Below are positions 8,647 to 17,086 of a stretch of 45,828 bases of DNA, one piece after another. Origin of the DNA: Paenibacillus sp. VTT E-133291 (GTDB lineage Bacteria; Bacillota; Bacilli; Paenibacillales; Paenibacillaceae); the NCBI RefSeq assembly GCF_002264395.1, contig NZ_NFVA01000058.1:1-45828 (forward strand), written 5' to 3'. A program made the position numbers and the translations under genes. The notes beneath the pieces were generated by a model, which saw only the letters and a program-made list of their open reading frames with translations, was not told the origin of the DNA and searched no databases. Positions within the stretch are counted from its first letter, which is position 1. Each line of letters starts with the position of its first letter.

Positions 8647-8676
8647 TTTTTCACCTCCTTCTCTGATCAAAGTAGG

Positions 8677-9759
8677 CTAGGGTAGACTTAATAAATACTT
8701 TTGTCCTTCCGAAGCTAAAATCTGCTTTAAATCTTGGATCGCAGATGTCTCCAGTCGTTGAATAGATTGAAAATGCTTGACCAGCAATTCCAGCGTAGCA
8801 ATCCATCCTTCAATATCCTTATTACGCTTCAATCCCATGTCGAGCTTACGCCCCAGCACCCTCCATTTTTTGGATATTCGTTCCCACTGTTTGATATTTA
8901 TTGTTTTCAAAGGGTTGCTTTCATCATCGAACAGCGCATTTAGTACTTCCGCAAACTCATTTCGATAATATCCATCAGTACCCGCCAATATAAACTGTCT
9001 GAAATATCTTAATTCGACCTTCACATACTTCACAATCAACGCCTGCTGTTTCTGACTTTCTGTATTTCTAAGTGCATCAGCACATTTTTCAAACTGCTTG
9101 ATAAAATGCACATATACCTGATCTCCCTCAATTCGAACTACACCATCATTAAAATCTACGTGAGTATTCTTTAAAAAAGCAGTGGCCATTTCTTCTAAAA
9201 GCTCTTTAACATCTAACTGATGAATGTTTTGAATAAATGAACACTGCTTCAATTGCTCCCGAGAAAGAATGTAAATACTCAAATTATCTTCCAAAAGCCA
9301 AGAATGAGAGTGTTCAAGTTGCAAACATACTTCTATATCAATCCAGCTAGAATTATCCTGCTCATCATCTGTCCTTAAGATGAAGCGGTTACCTTCACTA
9401 TCCACGGAATGAATGGGAAGATAGGATTGTCCAAATAAAGTTAGATCTACATAATCCAGCTCTCTTACATGCAAAATTTCAGAGGAAAATGGTAAGATTG
9501 CTATATACTCTGTCTTAAAATCCTCTTCTTCTTTATATCTCTGTAAATAATCACTGACTGTTATAGCCTGATATGGAAGTCCGAACTTCTCAAATACAAA
9601 CGGGCAACTAATATCTGTAAAGCCACTAGGAATAAAAAGTTTTACACTTTTATGCTGGATATAAAGTAAGCTGTTTTTTATTCCCCCTAGAATAAGGAAG
9701 ACTTGCTGTAAGGTGAGATCTGCTCCTGCATGATGAAACACTTCATACATCGTCGTCAT
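8677..9759 (-). CDS. BtrH_N / DUF4872-like protein, candidate acyl-ACP-dependent acyltransferase
   Basis: 360 residues from the first ATG. The N-terminal part (HHAGADLTLQQVFLILGGI) resembles the BtrH_N domain of the butirosin acyltransferase BtrH, which moves an acyl group from ACP to an amine. The C-terminal part (GTDGYYRNEFAEVL ... WERISKKWRVLGRKL) resembles DUF4872, the usual partner domain. The ATG at 9759 would drop the family's N-terminal Cys segment. In frame just upstream lie codons for IIKFRECR, with Cys at 9763-9765. An ATT codon at 9783, seven bases after GGAGAGG, could be a rare start. Its position between the aminotransferase and the precursors suggests it attaches the polyketide chain to the peptide, which is inference. 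Confidence 0.65.
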   Translation of the reverse strand: MTTMYEVFHHAGADLTLQQVFLILGGIKNSLLYIQHKSVKLFIPSGFTDISCPFVFEKFGLPYQAITVSDYLQRYKEEEDFKTEYIAILPFSSEILHVRELDYVDLTLFGQSYLPIHSVDSEGNRFILRTDDEQDNSSWIDIEVCLQLEHSHSWLLEDNLSIYILSREQLKQCSFIQNIHQLDVKELLEEMATAFLKNTHVDFNDGVVRIEGDQVYVHFIKQFEKCADALRNTESQKQQALIVKYVKVELRYFRQFILAGTDGYYRNEFAEVLNALFDDESNPLKTINIKQWERISKKWRVLGRKLDMGLKRNKDIEGWIATLELLVKHFQSIQRLETSAIQDLKQILASEGQKYLLSLP

Positions 9760-9786
9760 ACGACATTCCCTGAATTTAATAATCCC

Positions 9787-11160
9787 TCATCCTCTCCGGC
9801 TTTTTTCTTTCAGTTTTAATGATTGCTCTACCAACCTACATGCCTTTTCTATTTTCTCTACAATCTCCATTAACTGATCTATTGTAGAATTTAAGGGTGG
9901 CGCAATAATTACCTTCCCTTCACCTTCATAGTAAGGAATCAATCCTTTTTTCTTCAAAAGCATCTCGATCACCCCACCCAGTTCCCACTCGAACTCATCG
10001 TCAGTACACAGGTTTGGGTTAAAATTAATCCCTAACATATATCCTTTTCCTTGTACCGACTGTACTAATGGAAAAGATTCCAGCAGCTTTAGAGATTGAA
10101 ATACCTGCATTTCATGTTCCTTCACTCGATCTAATATCGATTCCTGGACGATACATTCCAAGGTAGCCAGGCCTGCAGCACATGCCAGCGGATGACCACT
10201 GGAGGTATATCCGTGAGAAAATTCTTTGGTACTATTTAATTCTCCGCAAAAATTATCATATATCTCACCGGTTACTAGCACGCCACCCATAGGGATAAGC
10301 CCATTTGTCATAGATTTAGCCATCAATACAATATCGGGTTGTACCCCCCACTCCTCATATGCAAATAAAGTGCCTGTTCGACCAAATCCCGTCGCCACTT
10401 CATCAACCATAAAAAGAATATTGTATTTATCACAAATGGATCTAAGCTTTTGAAAATACCGATCAGCAAACACAACTACTCCATTAGATAATTGAACGGG
10501 CTCAACTAGTAAAGCGGCTATTGTTTCTGGCTGCTCCGACTTAATTTTGTCTTCCATTTCACGTATGCATTCATCTACCCACGCTTCGTCCGTCATGTTG
10601 AGTGGTTTATTGCTATTATTAGGTGCCTTCACTTGTATAAAAGTGCTGAATTCCTCTCCTAAAGCACGCTTGTCATACTCATTCCCCGAAGCAGCAGTTG
10701 CAGCTATAGTTGAACCATGATAAGCCCCCTTCAGTGAAATAATTTTATTTTTTTGAAGCTGCCCTTTATTGAAGTAGTATTGCTTGGCCATTTTTATCGC
10801 AGTATCTGTAGCTTCCGAACCACTATTTGTAAAAAACAAATGCCGGAAAGTGCCTTGAATTTGAGATAACAGCTTATGGGTATATTCAATTGAAATTTTG
10901 CTAGTTGAGTATATTAAAGTGCATGAATCTAGTTGATTTAATTGTTTTGCTACTCGCTGGATTATTCGAGGATGATTATGTCCCAAATTGCTTGAGAGTA
11001 AATTAGAGGTTGCATCTATGTACTTTTTTCCTTTTTGATCGTAATAATATCCGCCTTCACTTCGTTCAAATATGATAAGCCCTTTCTCTAAGTACACCTG
11101 CATTTGTTTCCAGCCGTTCCATACCGAGTTAGCTTCAAGCTTCGTAAGAATCTTTTTCAC
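9787..11160 (-). CDS. class III PLP-dependent aminotransferase
   Basis: Predicted to transfer an amino group onto a keto or aldehyde group, using PLP. 457 residues. Fold-type I class III landmarks are TNSGSEATDTAIKMA (phosphate binding), GAYHGSTIA, LLVEPVQ, FMVDEVATGFGRTG (the Asp that contacts the pyridine N) and MAKSMTNGLIPMGG with the Schiff-base Lys. It belongs to the BioA/omega-aminotransferase branch by eye. Nothing else in the operon points to biotin or amino acid metabolism, so a keto group on the growing or released polyketide chain is the likely substrate, giving an amino-acyl unit. It directly precedes the BtrH-like gene; its stop codon is in the same frame. Confidence 0.9.
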   Translation of the reverse strand: MKKILTKLEANSVWNGWKQMQVYLEKGLIIFERSEGGYYYDQKGKKYIDATSNLLSSNLGHNHPRIIQRVAKQLNQLDSCTLIYSTSKISIEYTHKLLSQIQGTFRHLFFTNSGSEATDTAIKMAKQYYFNKGQLQKNKIISLKGAYHGSTIAATAASGNEYDKRALGEEFSTFIQVKAPNNSNKPLNMTDEAWVDECIREMEDKIKSEQPETIAALLVEPVQLSNGVVVFADRYFQKLRSICDKYNILFMVDEVATGFGRTGTLFAYEEWGVQPDIVLMAKSMTNGLIPMGGVLVTGEIYDNFCGELNSTKEFSHGYTSSGHPLACAAGLATLECIVQESILDRVKEHEMQVFQSLKLLESFPLVQSVQGKGYMLGINFNPNLCTDDEFEWELGGVIEMLLKKKGLIPYYEGEGKVIIAPPLNSTIDQLMEIVEKIEKACRLVEQSLKLKEKSRRG

Positions 11161-11165
11161 CTCAT

Positions 11166-11903
11166 TTAACGAATAGAATACCCACCGTCAATAATCATTG
11201 CTTGTCCAGTCATTCCTTTTTGACGAATCATATAATCAATAGCTTGAACAACCTCCTGAATAGCTACAACCTTTTGAGGAATTCCTTCTAATAAATGATA
11301 CCAATTAGTATTCAGACTGCTATTCCTTACGGCCGTTTGATACATTGGCGTATTCATAAACCCCGGACATATACAGTTAACACTAATGCCACGGGGTAAG
11401 AGTTCTAAAGCCAAGTTTTGAGCCAAATGTTGCAGCGCCGCCTTAGAAGTGCTATAAGCCATCAGATCATATGCAGCTACACTACCTAGCACAGAACCTA
11501 CCATAACAATGGAGCTAGATTCCTTAAGTAAGCTTACGAACTGTTGACACATAATAAACTGGCTAGTCAGATTGACATCCAAGGTATGTCTCCACAGCTC
11601 CAAGCTAGTCTGCTCAAAGGATGAAATGGGCATGATTGCCGCAGCTAAAACCATCCCGCTCAGATACAAATCTTCGTGCTCGATAGACTGTCTTAAACGG
11701 ATAACTGCACTCTCATCTGTACAATCGATACAGTGATACTCAACTTCTTTAGTTGTTATAAGATCTTTAAGTTCATTTGAGAGGTCCTGATCAGGTACCC
11801 GATCGAGTGTCAACAGGTGGTAATCATGTGCAAGATGCTTACAAAGAGCTGTACCTAATCCTCCAGCTGCACCTGTAATGATGAGCGTTCGACGTTTACT
11901 CAA
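11166..11903 (-). CDS. short-chain dehydrogenase/reductase (second SDR of the cluster)
   Basis: A 245-residue classical SDR. The cofactor motif TGAAGGLG is at the N-terminus and the catalytic Ser-Tyr-Lys is seen in GSVLGS ... YSTSKAAL. The usual NNAG is altered to LAAAI, so it is more divergent than the neighbouring FabG-like enzyme. It starts inside the last bases of that gene (ATGA overlap), meaning coupled translation. A tailoring oxidation or reduction of the acyl chain, perhaps making the carbonyl used by the aminotransferase, would fit, but the substrate is not shown by the sequence. Confidence 0.85.
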   Translation of the reverse strand: MSKRRTLIITGAAGGLGTALCKHLAHDYHLLTLDRVPDQDLSNELKDLITTKEVEYHCIDCTDESAVIRLRQSIEHEDLYLSGMVLAAAIMPISSFEQTSLELWRHTLDVNLTSQFIMCQQFVSLLKESSSIVMVGSVLGSVAAYDLMAYSTSKAALQHLAQNLALELLPRGISVNCICPGFMNTPMYQTAVRNSSLNTNWYHLLEGIPQKVVAIQEVVQAIDYMIRQKGMTGQAMIIDGGYSIR

Positions 11904-12634
11904 CTAGTAAGTCCCCCATCTACAACAATGGTTTCACCAGTAATATAGCTGGATAGATCTGATAGTAAAAATAAGATTACATTAGCAATCTCTTCCGGAT
12001 CAGCAGTTCGTCTCAAAGGAATTCGCGCTTTGAAGGAGTCAATAAGCTTAGGCGCCATCGACCGTATCATATTTGTTTCTACATAGCCTGGTGCAACAGC
12101 ATTAACCCTGACATTTTTAGTGGCCACTTCTTTTGATAACGCTTTCGTCAACCCAATCACACCTGCCTTTGCTGCGCAGTAATTAGCCTGCCCAACTACT
12201 CCGGATACTCCTGCTACAGAAGACAGATTTACGATCGAACCTCTTTTGTGTCTCATCATGATAGGTAATACACTTTTTGTTAACAAAAAGAGCCCTTTTA
12301 AATCGGTGTCTACTACTCGATCCCAATTCTCCTCACTCATCAGCATCATATATCCATCAGAAGTAACGCCTGCGTTGTTAACTAGATAGTCTATTGTTCC
12401 AAAGTCGTTTTCGACTTCAAGAGCAACTGACTCAATACTTTTTTTATCCGTTAAGTTCATACGATACTGCTTCACATCAGACATTTCTCCGTATTGTTGT
12501 ATATCTACCTCTTGCTGGTGATATGTAAAGGCAACCTTTACACCCTGACTAGACAGCAGCTTAACAATACTTTCTCCAATTCCTCGACTGCCTCCGGTAA
12601 CAAGCGCTGTTCTTCCTTTCATATGTCCAAACAT
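11900..12634 (-). CDS. FabG-like 3-oxoacyl-ACP reductase (ketoreductase)
   Basis: Reduces the 3-oxo group of the ACP-bound chain with NADPH. 244 residues with TGGSRGIG, NNAGVTSDG, the catalytic NLSSVAG and YCAAKAGVIG, and a typical FabG C-terminus ending GETIVVDGG. The start is ATG 12634, five bases after GGAGG. It sits between the KS-like protein and the second SDR. Together with the dehydratase at 7044 it would give one ketoreduction and dehydration per cycle. Confidence 0.92.
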   Translation of the reverse strand: MFGHMKGRTALVTGGSRGIGESIVKLLSSQGVKVAFTYHQQEVDIQQYGEMSDVKQYRMNLTDKKSIESVALEVENDFGTIDYLVNNAGVTSDGYMMLMSEENWDRVVDTDLKGLFLLTKSVLPIMMRHKRGSIVNLSSVAGVSGVVGQANYCAAKAGVIGLTKALSKEVATKNVRVNAVAPGYVETNMIRSMAPKLIDSFKARIPLRRTADPEEIANVILFLLSDLSSYITGETIVVDGGLTS

Positions 12635-12643
12635 AAGAACCTC

Positions 12644-13684
12644 CTATGATACCGCTTTAATTACACAGGATGTGAAGCCTCCACTTACATCATAATGATT
12701 TACAAGAAGTACACTTATGGATGCAACCCCTAAATCTTCTCCCTGATCCAATAACAGTTCTGGGATCTTCTGCTGCTTTAAAATGGTCGCTCCAATTCCT
12801 ACATTCATTCCTTCATTGGCTCCAAGGGCATCTCTAACCCTTTTTTTAGGATTAATAATTTGCACTTGATTGTTAAACAAACCACGTATCGCATCGACTT
12901 CTGCTGAATATATATCCAGATGTCCTGTAGCTGTAATAACACCGTCAATATCATCGAAATTCAGTTCCGCCTTTTGAATAACACCTCGCATAATAGACTC
13001 TATGCGACTTCGCTCACCTTGAAATAATGGAGTTATATAGGGATGCCCTCCTAAATTTCCTTCCAATGAACAGATCCACTCGCAATAGGTATGCTCATTG
13101 CTCTCATTTGCCATAACAAGCGTAACTGCATGCTCTCCCACCGGATATCCTAGCTCTATAAACTCATCAAATAAAGCCTGGTAGTACTCATCAAGTCCTC
13201 CTGCAACGACAGCTTTAGCTTTTCCCCGCTTGATTAACTCTGCACTATAACCTATATAGTTACTACACAAGAGCATAGTACTTGGCCCTTTAACCCCAAG
13301 ATGAATACATACATGCCCTAGACAAGCATTGTTAACAGTCCCTGAGAACATGGTTGGACTCGCCAACTCGGGTTGTCCGTTAATAACAAATTCTCCGAAG
13401 TTTAGTGTTGTGGAGAGAGGTCCATAGATCGAATTAAACACCGTACCCACATCAAAAGGGTCATAACCCTCTATTGCCGCGTCCTCTACAGCCTTAAATG
13501 CGCCATACAATGCCATCGTTGAGAAACGGTCCATTCTTCTGAGCGCTTTACCATACTTAAAGGGAGGAATCTTAACCGCCTGCACGGGTGATTGAACATC
13601 CTCCTGATGCAAATGTTCCCATAATTCCTGTAATTCAGCTCCTACAGGTGTAAGCATACTTATTCCATTGATGTATACACTCAA
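12644..13684 (-). CDS. ketosynthase homologue lacking catalytic residues (chain-length-factor / KS-beta-like)
   Basis: 346 residues with a KAS fold: LTPVGAELQELW at the start, the FSTMALYGAFKAVEDA helix, VVAGGLDEYY and LGANEGMNVGIGATIL. At the nucleophile site the FabF pattern GPNxxxxSSACA is here GPSTMLLCSNYIG, so Asn appears to replace the Cys. The HGTGT histidine region reads ATGHLDIYSAEV, and the TGHxxGA histidine is replaced (RDALGA). Loss of all three points to a non-condensing partner like the chain-length factor of type II PKS heterodimers. The start is a TTG at 13684 after AGGGGGAATTTAG. The adjacent Cys (residue 7 of that motif) leaves some doubt about alignment. Confidence 0.75.
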   Translation of the reverse strand: MSVYINGISMLTPVGAELQELWEHLHQEDVQSPVQAVKIPPFKYGKALRRMDRFSTMALYGAFKAVEDAAIEGYDPFDVGTVFNSIYGPLSTTLNFGEFVINGQPELASPTMFSGTVNNACLGHVCIHLGVKGPSTMLLCSNYIGYSAELIKRGKAKAVVAGGLDEYYQALFDEFIELGYPVGEHAVTLVMANESNEHTYCEWICSLEGNLGGHPYITPLFQGERSRIESIMRGVIQKAELNFDDIDGVITATGHLDIYSAEVDAIRGLFNNQVQIINPKKRVRDALGANEGMNVGIGATILKQQKIPELLLDQGEDLGVASISVLLVNHYDVSGGFTSCVIKAVS

Positions 13685-13695
13685 CTAAATTCCCC

Positions 13696-14109
13696 CTATA
13701 TTTCCTGAAGACTCAACATTTTTCGCAAAATGATATCAGGGAAACTGAGCATCAATTCGTTATTACTGTTTAAAAACACATGCTCTGTGAACCCTTTAGC
13801 AATCAGCTGTCCAGAATCATTCTTTATTACATAATTAAAAGTTAGACTAGCTTTAGGAAGCTTATAAGACACGAGCGTCTCAATAGTATACTCTTGGCCA
13901 AATAGGACCGGTTGTTTGAACTCACATCCTAGCTTGATAACAGGTGAACGAAATTCATGTACAGTAGACAATGGCAAGTCAAGATATTCACCCATAAAAT
14001 GAAACCTTGCCATTTCAAACCAGCAGAAATATTTACTGTGATGCGCGATAGAATAACTATCAATATCTGCAAAACGGGGCATAAACTTGTAAGTAAACGA
14101 ATGGTTCAC
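13696..14109 (-). CDS. hotdog-fold acyl thioesterase (4HBT / YbgC-like)
   Basis: 137 residues. The N-terminal RFADIDSYSIAHHSKYFCWFEMAR matches the 4-hydroxybenzoyl-CoA thioesterase pattern (R..D.D..G.....Y..W.E.AR), with Asp at the catalytic position. It would release or edit the chain on the ACP or hydrolyse stalled intermediates. The start is GTG at 14109 with AAGGGGG upstream. It is placed between ACP and the KS-like gene, as in aryl-polyene-like type II clusters, where such thioesterases are common. Confidence 0.82.
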   Translation of the reverse strand: MNHSFTYKFMPRFADIDSYSIAHHSKYFCWFEMARFHFMGEYLDLPLSTVHEFRSPVIKLGCEFKQPVLFGQEYTIETLVSYKLPKASLTFNYVIKNDSGQLIAKGFTEHVFLNSNNELMLSFPDIILRKMLSLQEI

Positions 14110-14121
14110 TTTTTTCCCCCT

Positions 14122-14397
14122 TTAATTTAGCGCCGCCTGTTTCTCACGAACAAAATTCGATAGTGAATTAATATTTTTGAAGATCGACATATTCGCTTCA
14201 CCAACAACAATGCCAAAGGTTTCCCGCATGGCTACTACCAGCTCTAATGAATCAACTGAGTCCAGTTCAAGCCCACTACCGTCCTCATCATACGCGGAAA
14301 ACAATGGAGTCTCGTAATCAATTGCATTTGGATCTACATCCTCCAATTCCAGCTTTGTAACGATCATTTCACAGATTTGCTCTTCTAATGTTTTCAT
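14122..14397 (-). CDS. acyl carrier protein
   Basis: 91 residues, acidic. The phosphopantetheine attachment Ser lies in LELDSVDSLELVVAM. The four-helix carrier pattern is clear, with an insert before the DSV site (SAYDEDGSG) that typical AcpP lacks; this suggests a dedicated carrier. It begins with ATG after GGGGGGATAAAGGAA and overlaps the end of the ABC ATPase gene by 29 bases, tying the transporter and polyketide parts of the operon into one transcript. It should be activated by the transferase at 7441-8067 and feed the KS/KR/DH set. Confidence 0.92.
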   Translation of the reverse strand: MKTLEEQICEMIVTKLELEDVDPNAIDYETPLFSAYDEDGSGLELDSVDSLELVVAMRETFGIVVGEANMSIFKNINSLSNFVREKQAALN

Positions 14398-15091
14398 TTC
14401 CTTTATCCCCCCGAATTGAATTTGTTGTTATACATCCATCTTTCATATCAATTATTTCATCGGCGAAGCTTGCAATATGTTCGTCATGAGTAACAAGAAT
14501 GACCGTAATTTGATGTTCGCGTGCCATTGCAGTTAGAAGGTTCATAAACTGATCACCATTAGTACTATCTAGATTGCCCGTGGGTTCATCTGCCAATATG
14601 ACTTTGGGTTGCATTAATAGACATCTGGCAATAGCTACTCTTTGTTGCTGGCCACCAGATAGTTCATGAATATAAACGTCCTTCTTCCCTTCAATGCCAA
14701 GCGACTTTAACAAGGAGGTATACCTCTTGAGATACGGCTTCACATCCTTTTTCACTAATCGAATAGGCAAAAATATATTTTCTTCAACAGTTAAAAAAGG
14801 GAGGAGATTAAAGCTCTGAAAAATATACCCCACTTTATTAAGCCTGAGCTGCCCTAATTTCTTCTCGGAGAGCTTAACCAAATTTTCGCCGTCCAGCCAC
14901 ACCTCTCCTGAAACAGGTCTCAATATACCTCCAATAATATTTAGCAATGTAGTCTTTCCTGAGCCAGAAGGTCCCATCACAGCGTATACTTTACCAGCAG
15001 CAAATGACTTGGTTATATTTTCTAAAATAACTTCTGGTATAGGCCCCGATTGATATTCCTGATGGACCCCTTTTAATTGAATGATATTCAA
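14369..15091 (-). CDS. ABC transporter ATPase (MacB/LolD/BceA type)
   Basis: 240 residues from a TTG start at 15091, which has AGGAGG seven bases upstream. An in-frame start further up at 15190 would sit inside the permease gene without a site. Walker A is GPSGSGKTT, the signature LSGGQQQRVAIARCL, Walker B VILADEPTGNLDS, and the switch His lies in VTHD. It pairs with the FtsX-type permease just upstream. The pair probably exports the mature product or protects the producer from it; BceAB-like pairs do the latter. Confidence 0.92.
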   Translation of the reverse strand: MNIIQLKGVHQEYQSGPIPEVILENITKSFAAGKVYAVMGPSGSGKTTLLNIIGGILRPVSGEVWLDGENLVKLSEKKLGQLRLNKVGYIFQSFNLLPFLTVEENIFLPIRLVKKDVKPYLKRYTSLLKSLGIEGKKDVYIHELSGGQQQRVAIARCLLMQPKVILADEPTGNLDSTNGDQFMNLLTAMAREHQITVILVTHDEHIASFADEIIDMKDGCITTNSIRGDKGNENIRRANL

Positions 15092-15102
15092 GCATATCCC
15101 TC

Positions 15103-17058
15103 CTATTCTTTGTACATATACTCCAATGCATTTTTCCGCAAAGCTGAGTAACCAATGATTACTGTGCTCACAAACAAAGCCAAGAAGCATACCGCCAAAG
15201 TTGCACTTAAATTAAGAACAGGAACATGTGTCTCCATAGGAACCGAAATAGAATCATTCATATACATAACTGCCCCTTTGATAAACTCCACTCCCAGTTC
15301 CCAGCCAAGAAAAGATCCTAACAGAAAAATAAGCAAGCCCTCTATACACATAGAGCCAACAAGCTTTAACTTGGACACTCCCACTATCCTGAGCATAGCA
15401 AATTGTTTCGTTCGATCTTGAAGAGATAACAAAAACATATTGATAATAAGTGATGTTGTGAATAATAAATTGATGTACAAGAATGCCTCGATCATCTCCG
15501 TACCCTTGATAGCCTGTGATTTATATTCACGTTTGAGATCTCCCATATTACTAATGGAAGCATTCTTTATTCCCAAAAAAGAGGAGATTTGCTCAGCATC
15601 TTTATCTGTACCACCAATCAAATAAACCGTATTGTATATATCATCCTGACCATACAATAGCTGAGATAAGCTTTGTCTTGATACGTAGCCTTGAAGTAGA
15701 TTTAGAGGACGATAGGTTTCTTCAATTTTAACCGTTAGCTTCCTATTACCGACGTTATATTCCAGCTCATCCCCAATGTTAAAGCCCTTGTCGGCAGCCC
15801 TATTCGCTGAAAAAATTATGGGCAGAAATTCCTTCTTTTTAAAAATCTCTAATTCGTTGCCCGAATTAATATAAGACAGATCTTCAATGTTGAAATAAGT
15901 TGGATTAATTCCGGTAACTAACAAATATTTGTCTTTTTCGTTATTCGCTTCAAGTGTTAAAGCTGTTTCTACACTACGCCCCTTCCACTCCGTCTCAACA
16001 TACCCTTTTAATTCACCTTCACTTTTGGTTATGGGTTGGTTCGACACAATAACATGGCTGTAGTGAATATGATCCTCTGCGAAGTTGGCAACCGAGCTCT
16101 TGGCCGAATGATAGAAACCCAGCATTCCGACAATAAGCAAGGTAGAGAACATAAATGAAACTGTCAGTGTTTTTATTTTTCGAAATGTGTACAAATTCTG
16201 TTGAACAGCCAAATGTAAAGAGGTTAGCTTAGAGGATTTTGCCCAAACCTCCAATATTTTTAGAATAATAAGAATCGTTGGACCCAGTGCTATAAATACA
16301 CCAACCCAAAAAGAAATATCATTGATATTTTGAATCGCTTGGGCTCCCAAGTTTAAATTAAAAACTGTAGAAATCAATTTGCCCAAGCCCATAAAGCTGT
16401 ATATAATAACGGCTACACCAACAATCAGCCAAATCCACTTTTTGATCATTTCATTTGCTTTTACGTATTGCACCGTGTTGTTTTGCTTTTGAATTTTCTT
16501 AGAGGTTGTAGTAAGTTGAAGGATACCTATTGGAAGCTGTTTTAGATTCTTATGTATAATGAAAATAAGCATTGGAATTGTGAGTGCGAGTATATAGACA
16601 ATAACTTCTGAATAGATTACTTTGGATTTCATATTGTATTGATGCATGTACCAATACGATAATACCGTTCCTAATGTAGCACCGATGATCACCGATACAG
16701 TTCCAAGTATCACGATCTCGATATAGAGCATTCTTTTTATTCTTGTTCTGTACATCCCTAGTCTATTAAGTAAGGTGAACTCCTGAATACGGCCATGCAA
16801 TATTACTGAATAGGTATTATTAATCATCACATAGCTGAACCCGATGAGAATGGCCATAAACATTAGAATCAAATTGGTCACAGATTCTAAGTCTTCCTTC
16901 ATCGATGGAGAGGTCCAACTGCTATTAATCATGTTTGAGAAATTTAGCAGCACTTGAAGCGAGAAACTGACCAGAATTACACTAGCCACAAGCAATATAA
17001 ATGTAAGCACTAGTCTCAGTTTATGTCTGTACATGCTCTTCACAATATAGGAGAACAT
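15103..17058 (-). CDS. FtsX-family ABC transporter permease
   Basis: 651 residues with about ten membrane segments in two FtsX-like blocks (roughly 13-35, 62-82, 108-130, 148-170, 205-228, 248-268, 296-318, then 525-550, 570-598 and 622-645). A large soluble domain of about 200 residues (about 320-520) lies between the last two groups, on the outer face. This is the architecture of BceB/YxdM-type transporters rather than of peptidase-containing bacteriocin exporters. No C39 peptidase is fused, so leader removal must be done by another protein, possibly the M50 protease next door. Confidence 0.88.
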   Translation of the reverse strand: MFSYIVKSMYRHKLRLVLTFILLVASVILVSFSLQVLLNFSNMINSSWTSPSMKEDLESVTNLILMFMAILIGFSYVMINNTYSVILHGRIQEFTLLNRLGMYRTRIKRMLYIEIVILGTVSVIIGATLGTVLSYWYMHQYNMKSKVIYSEVIVYILALTIPMLIFIIHKNLKQLPIGILQLTTTSKKIQKQNNTVQYVKANEMIKKWIWLIVGVAVIIYSFMGLGKLISTVFNLNLGAQAIQNINDISFWVGVFIALGPTILIILKILEVWAKSSKLTSLHLAVQQNLYTFRKIKTLTVSFMFSTLLIVGMLGFYHSAKSSVANFAEDHIHYSHVIVSNQPITKSEGELKGYVETEWKGRSVETALTLEANNEKDKYLLVTGINPTYFNIEDLSYINSGNELEIFKKKEFLPIIFSANRAADKGFNIGDELEYNVGNRKLTVKIEETYRPLNLLQGYVSRQSLSQLLYGQDDIYNTVYLIGGTDKDAEQISSFLGIKNASISNMGDLKREYKSQAIKGTEMIEAFLYINLLFTTSLIINMFLLSLQDRTKQFAMLRIVGVSKLKLVGSMCIEGLLIFLLGSFLGWELGVEFIKGAVMYMNDSISVPMETHVPVLNLSATLAVCFLALFVSTVIIGYSALRKNALEYMYKE

Positions 17059-17086
17059 TCCATTCCACCTTTCTTTGTCTTCCCTG

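Noticed and set aside
5842..14397. A second housekeeping fatty acid synthesis locus
   Set aside because: FabH, FabD, enoyl reductase and acetyl-CoA carboxylase genes are missing, while a Cys-less KS homologue, aminotransferase, PPTase and peptides are present, which fits secondary metabolism.
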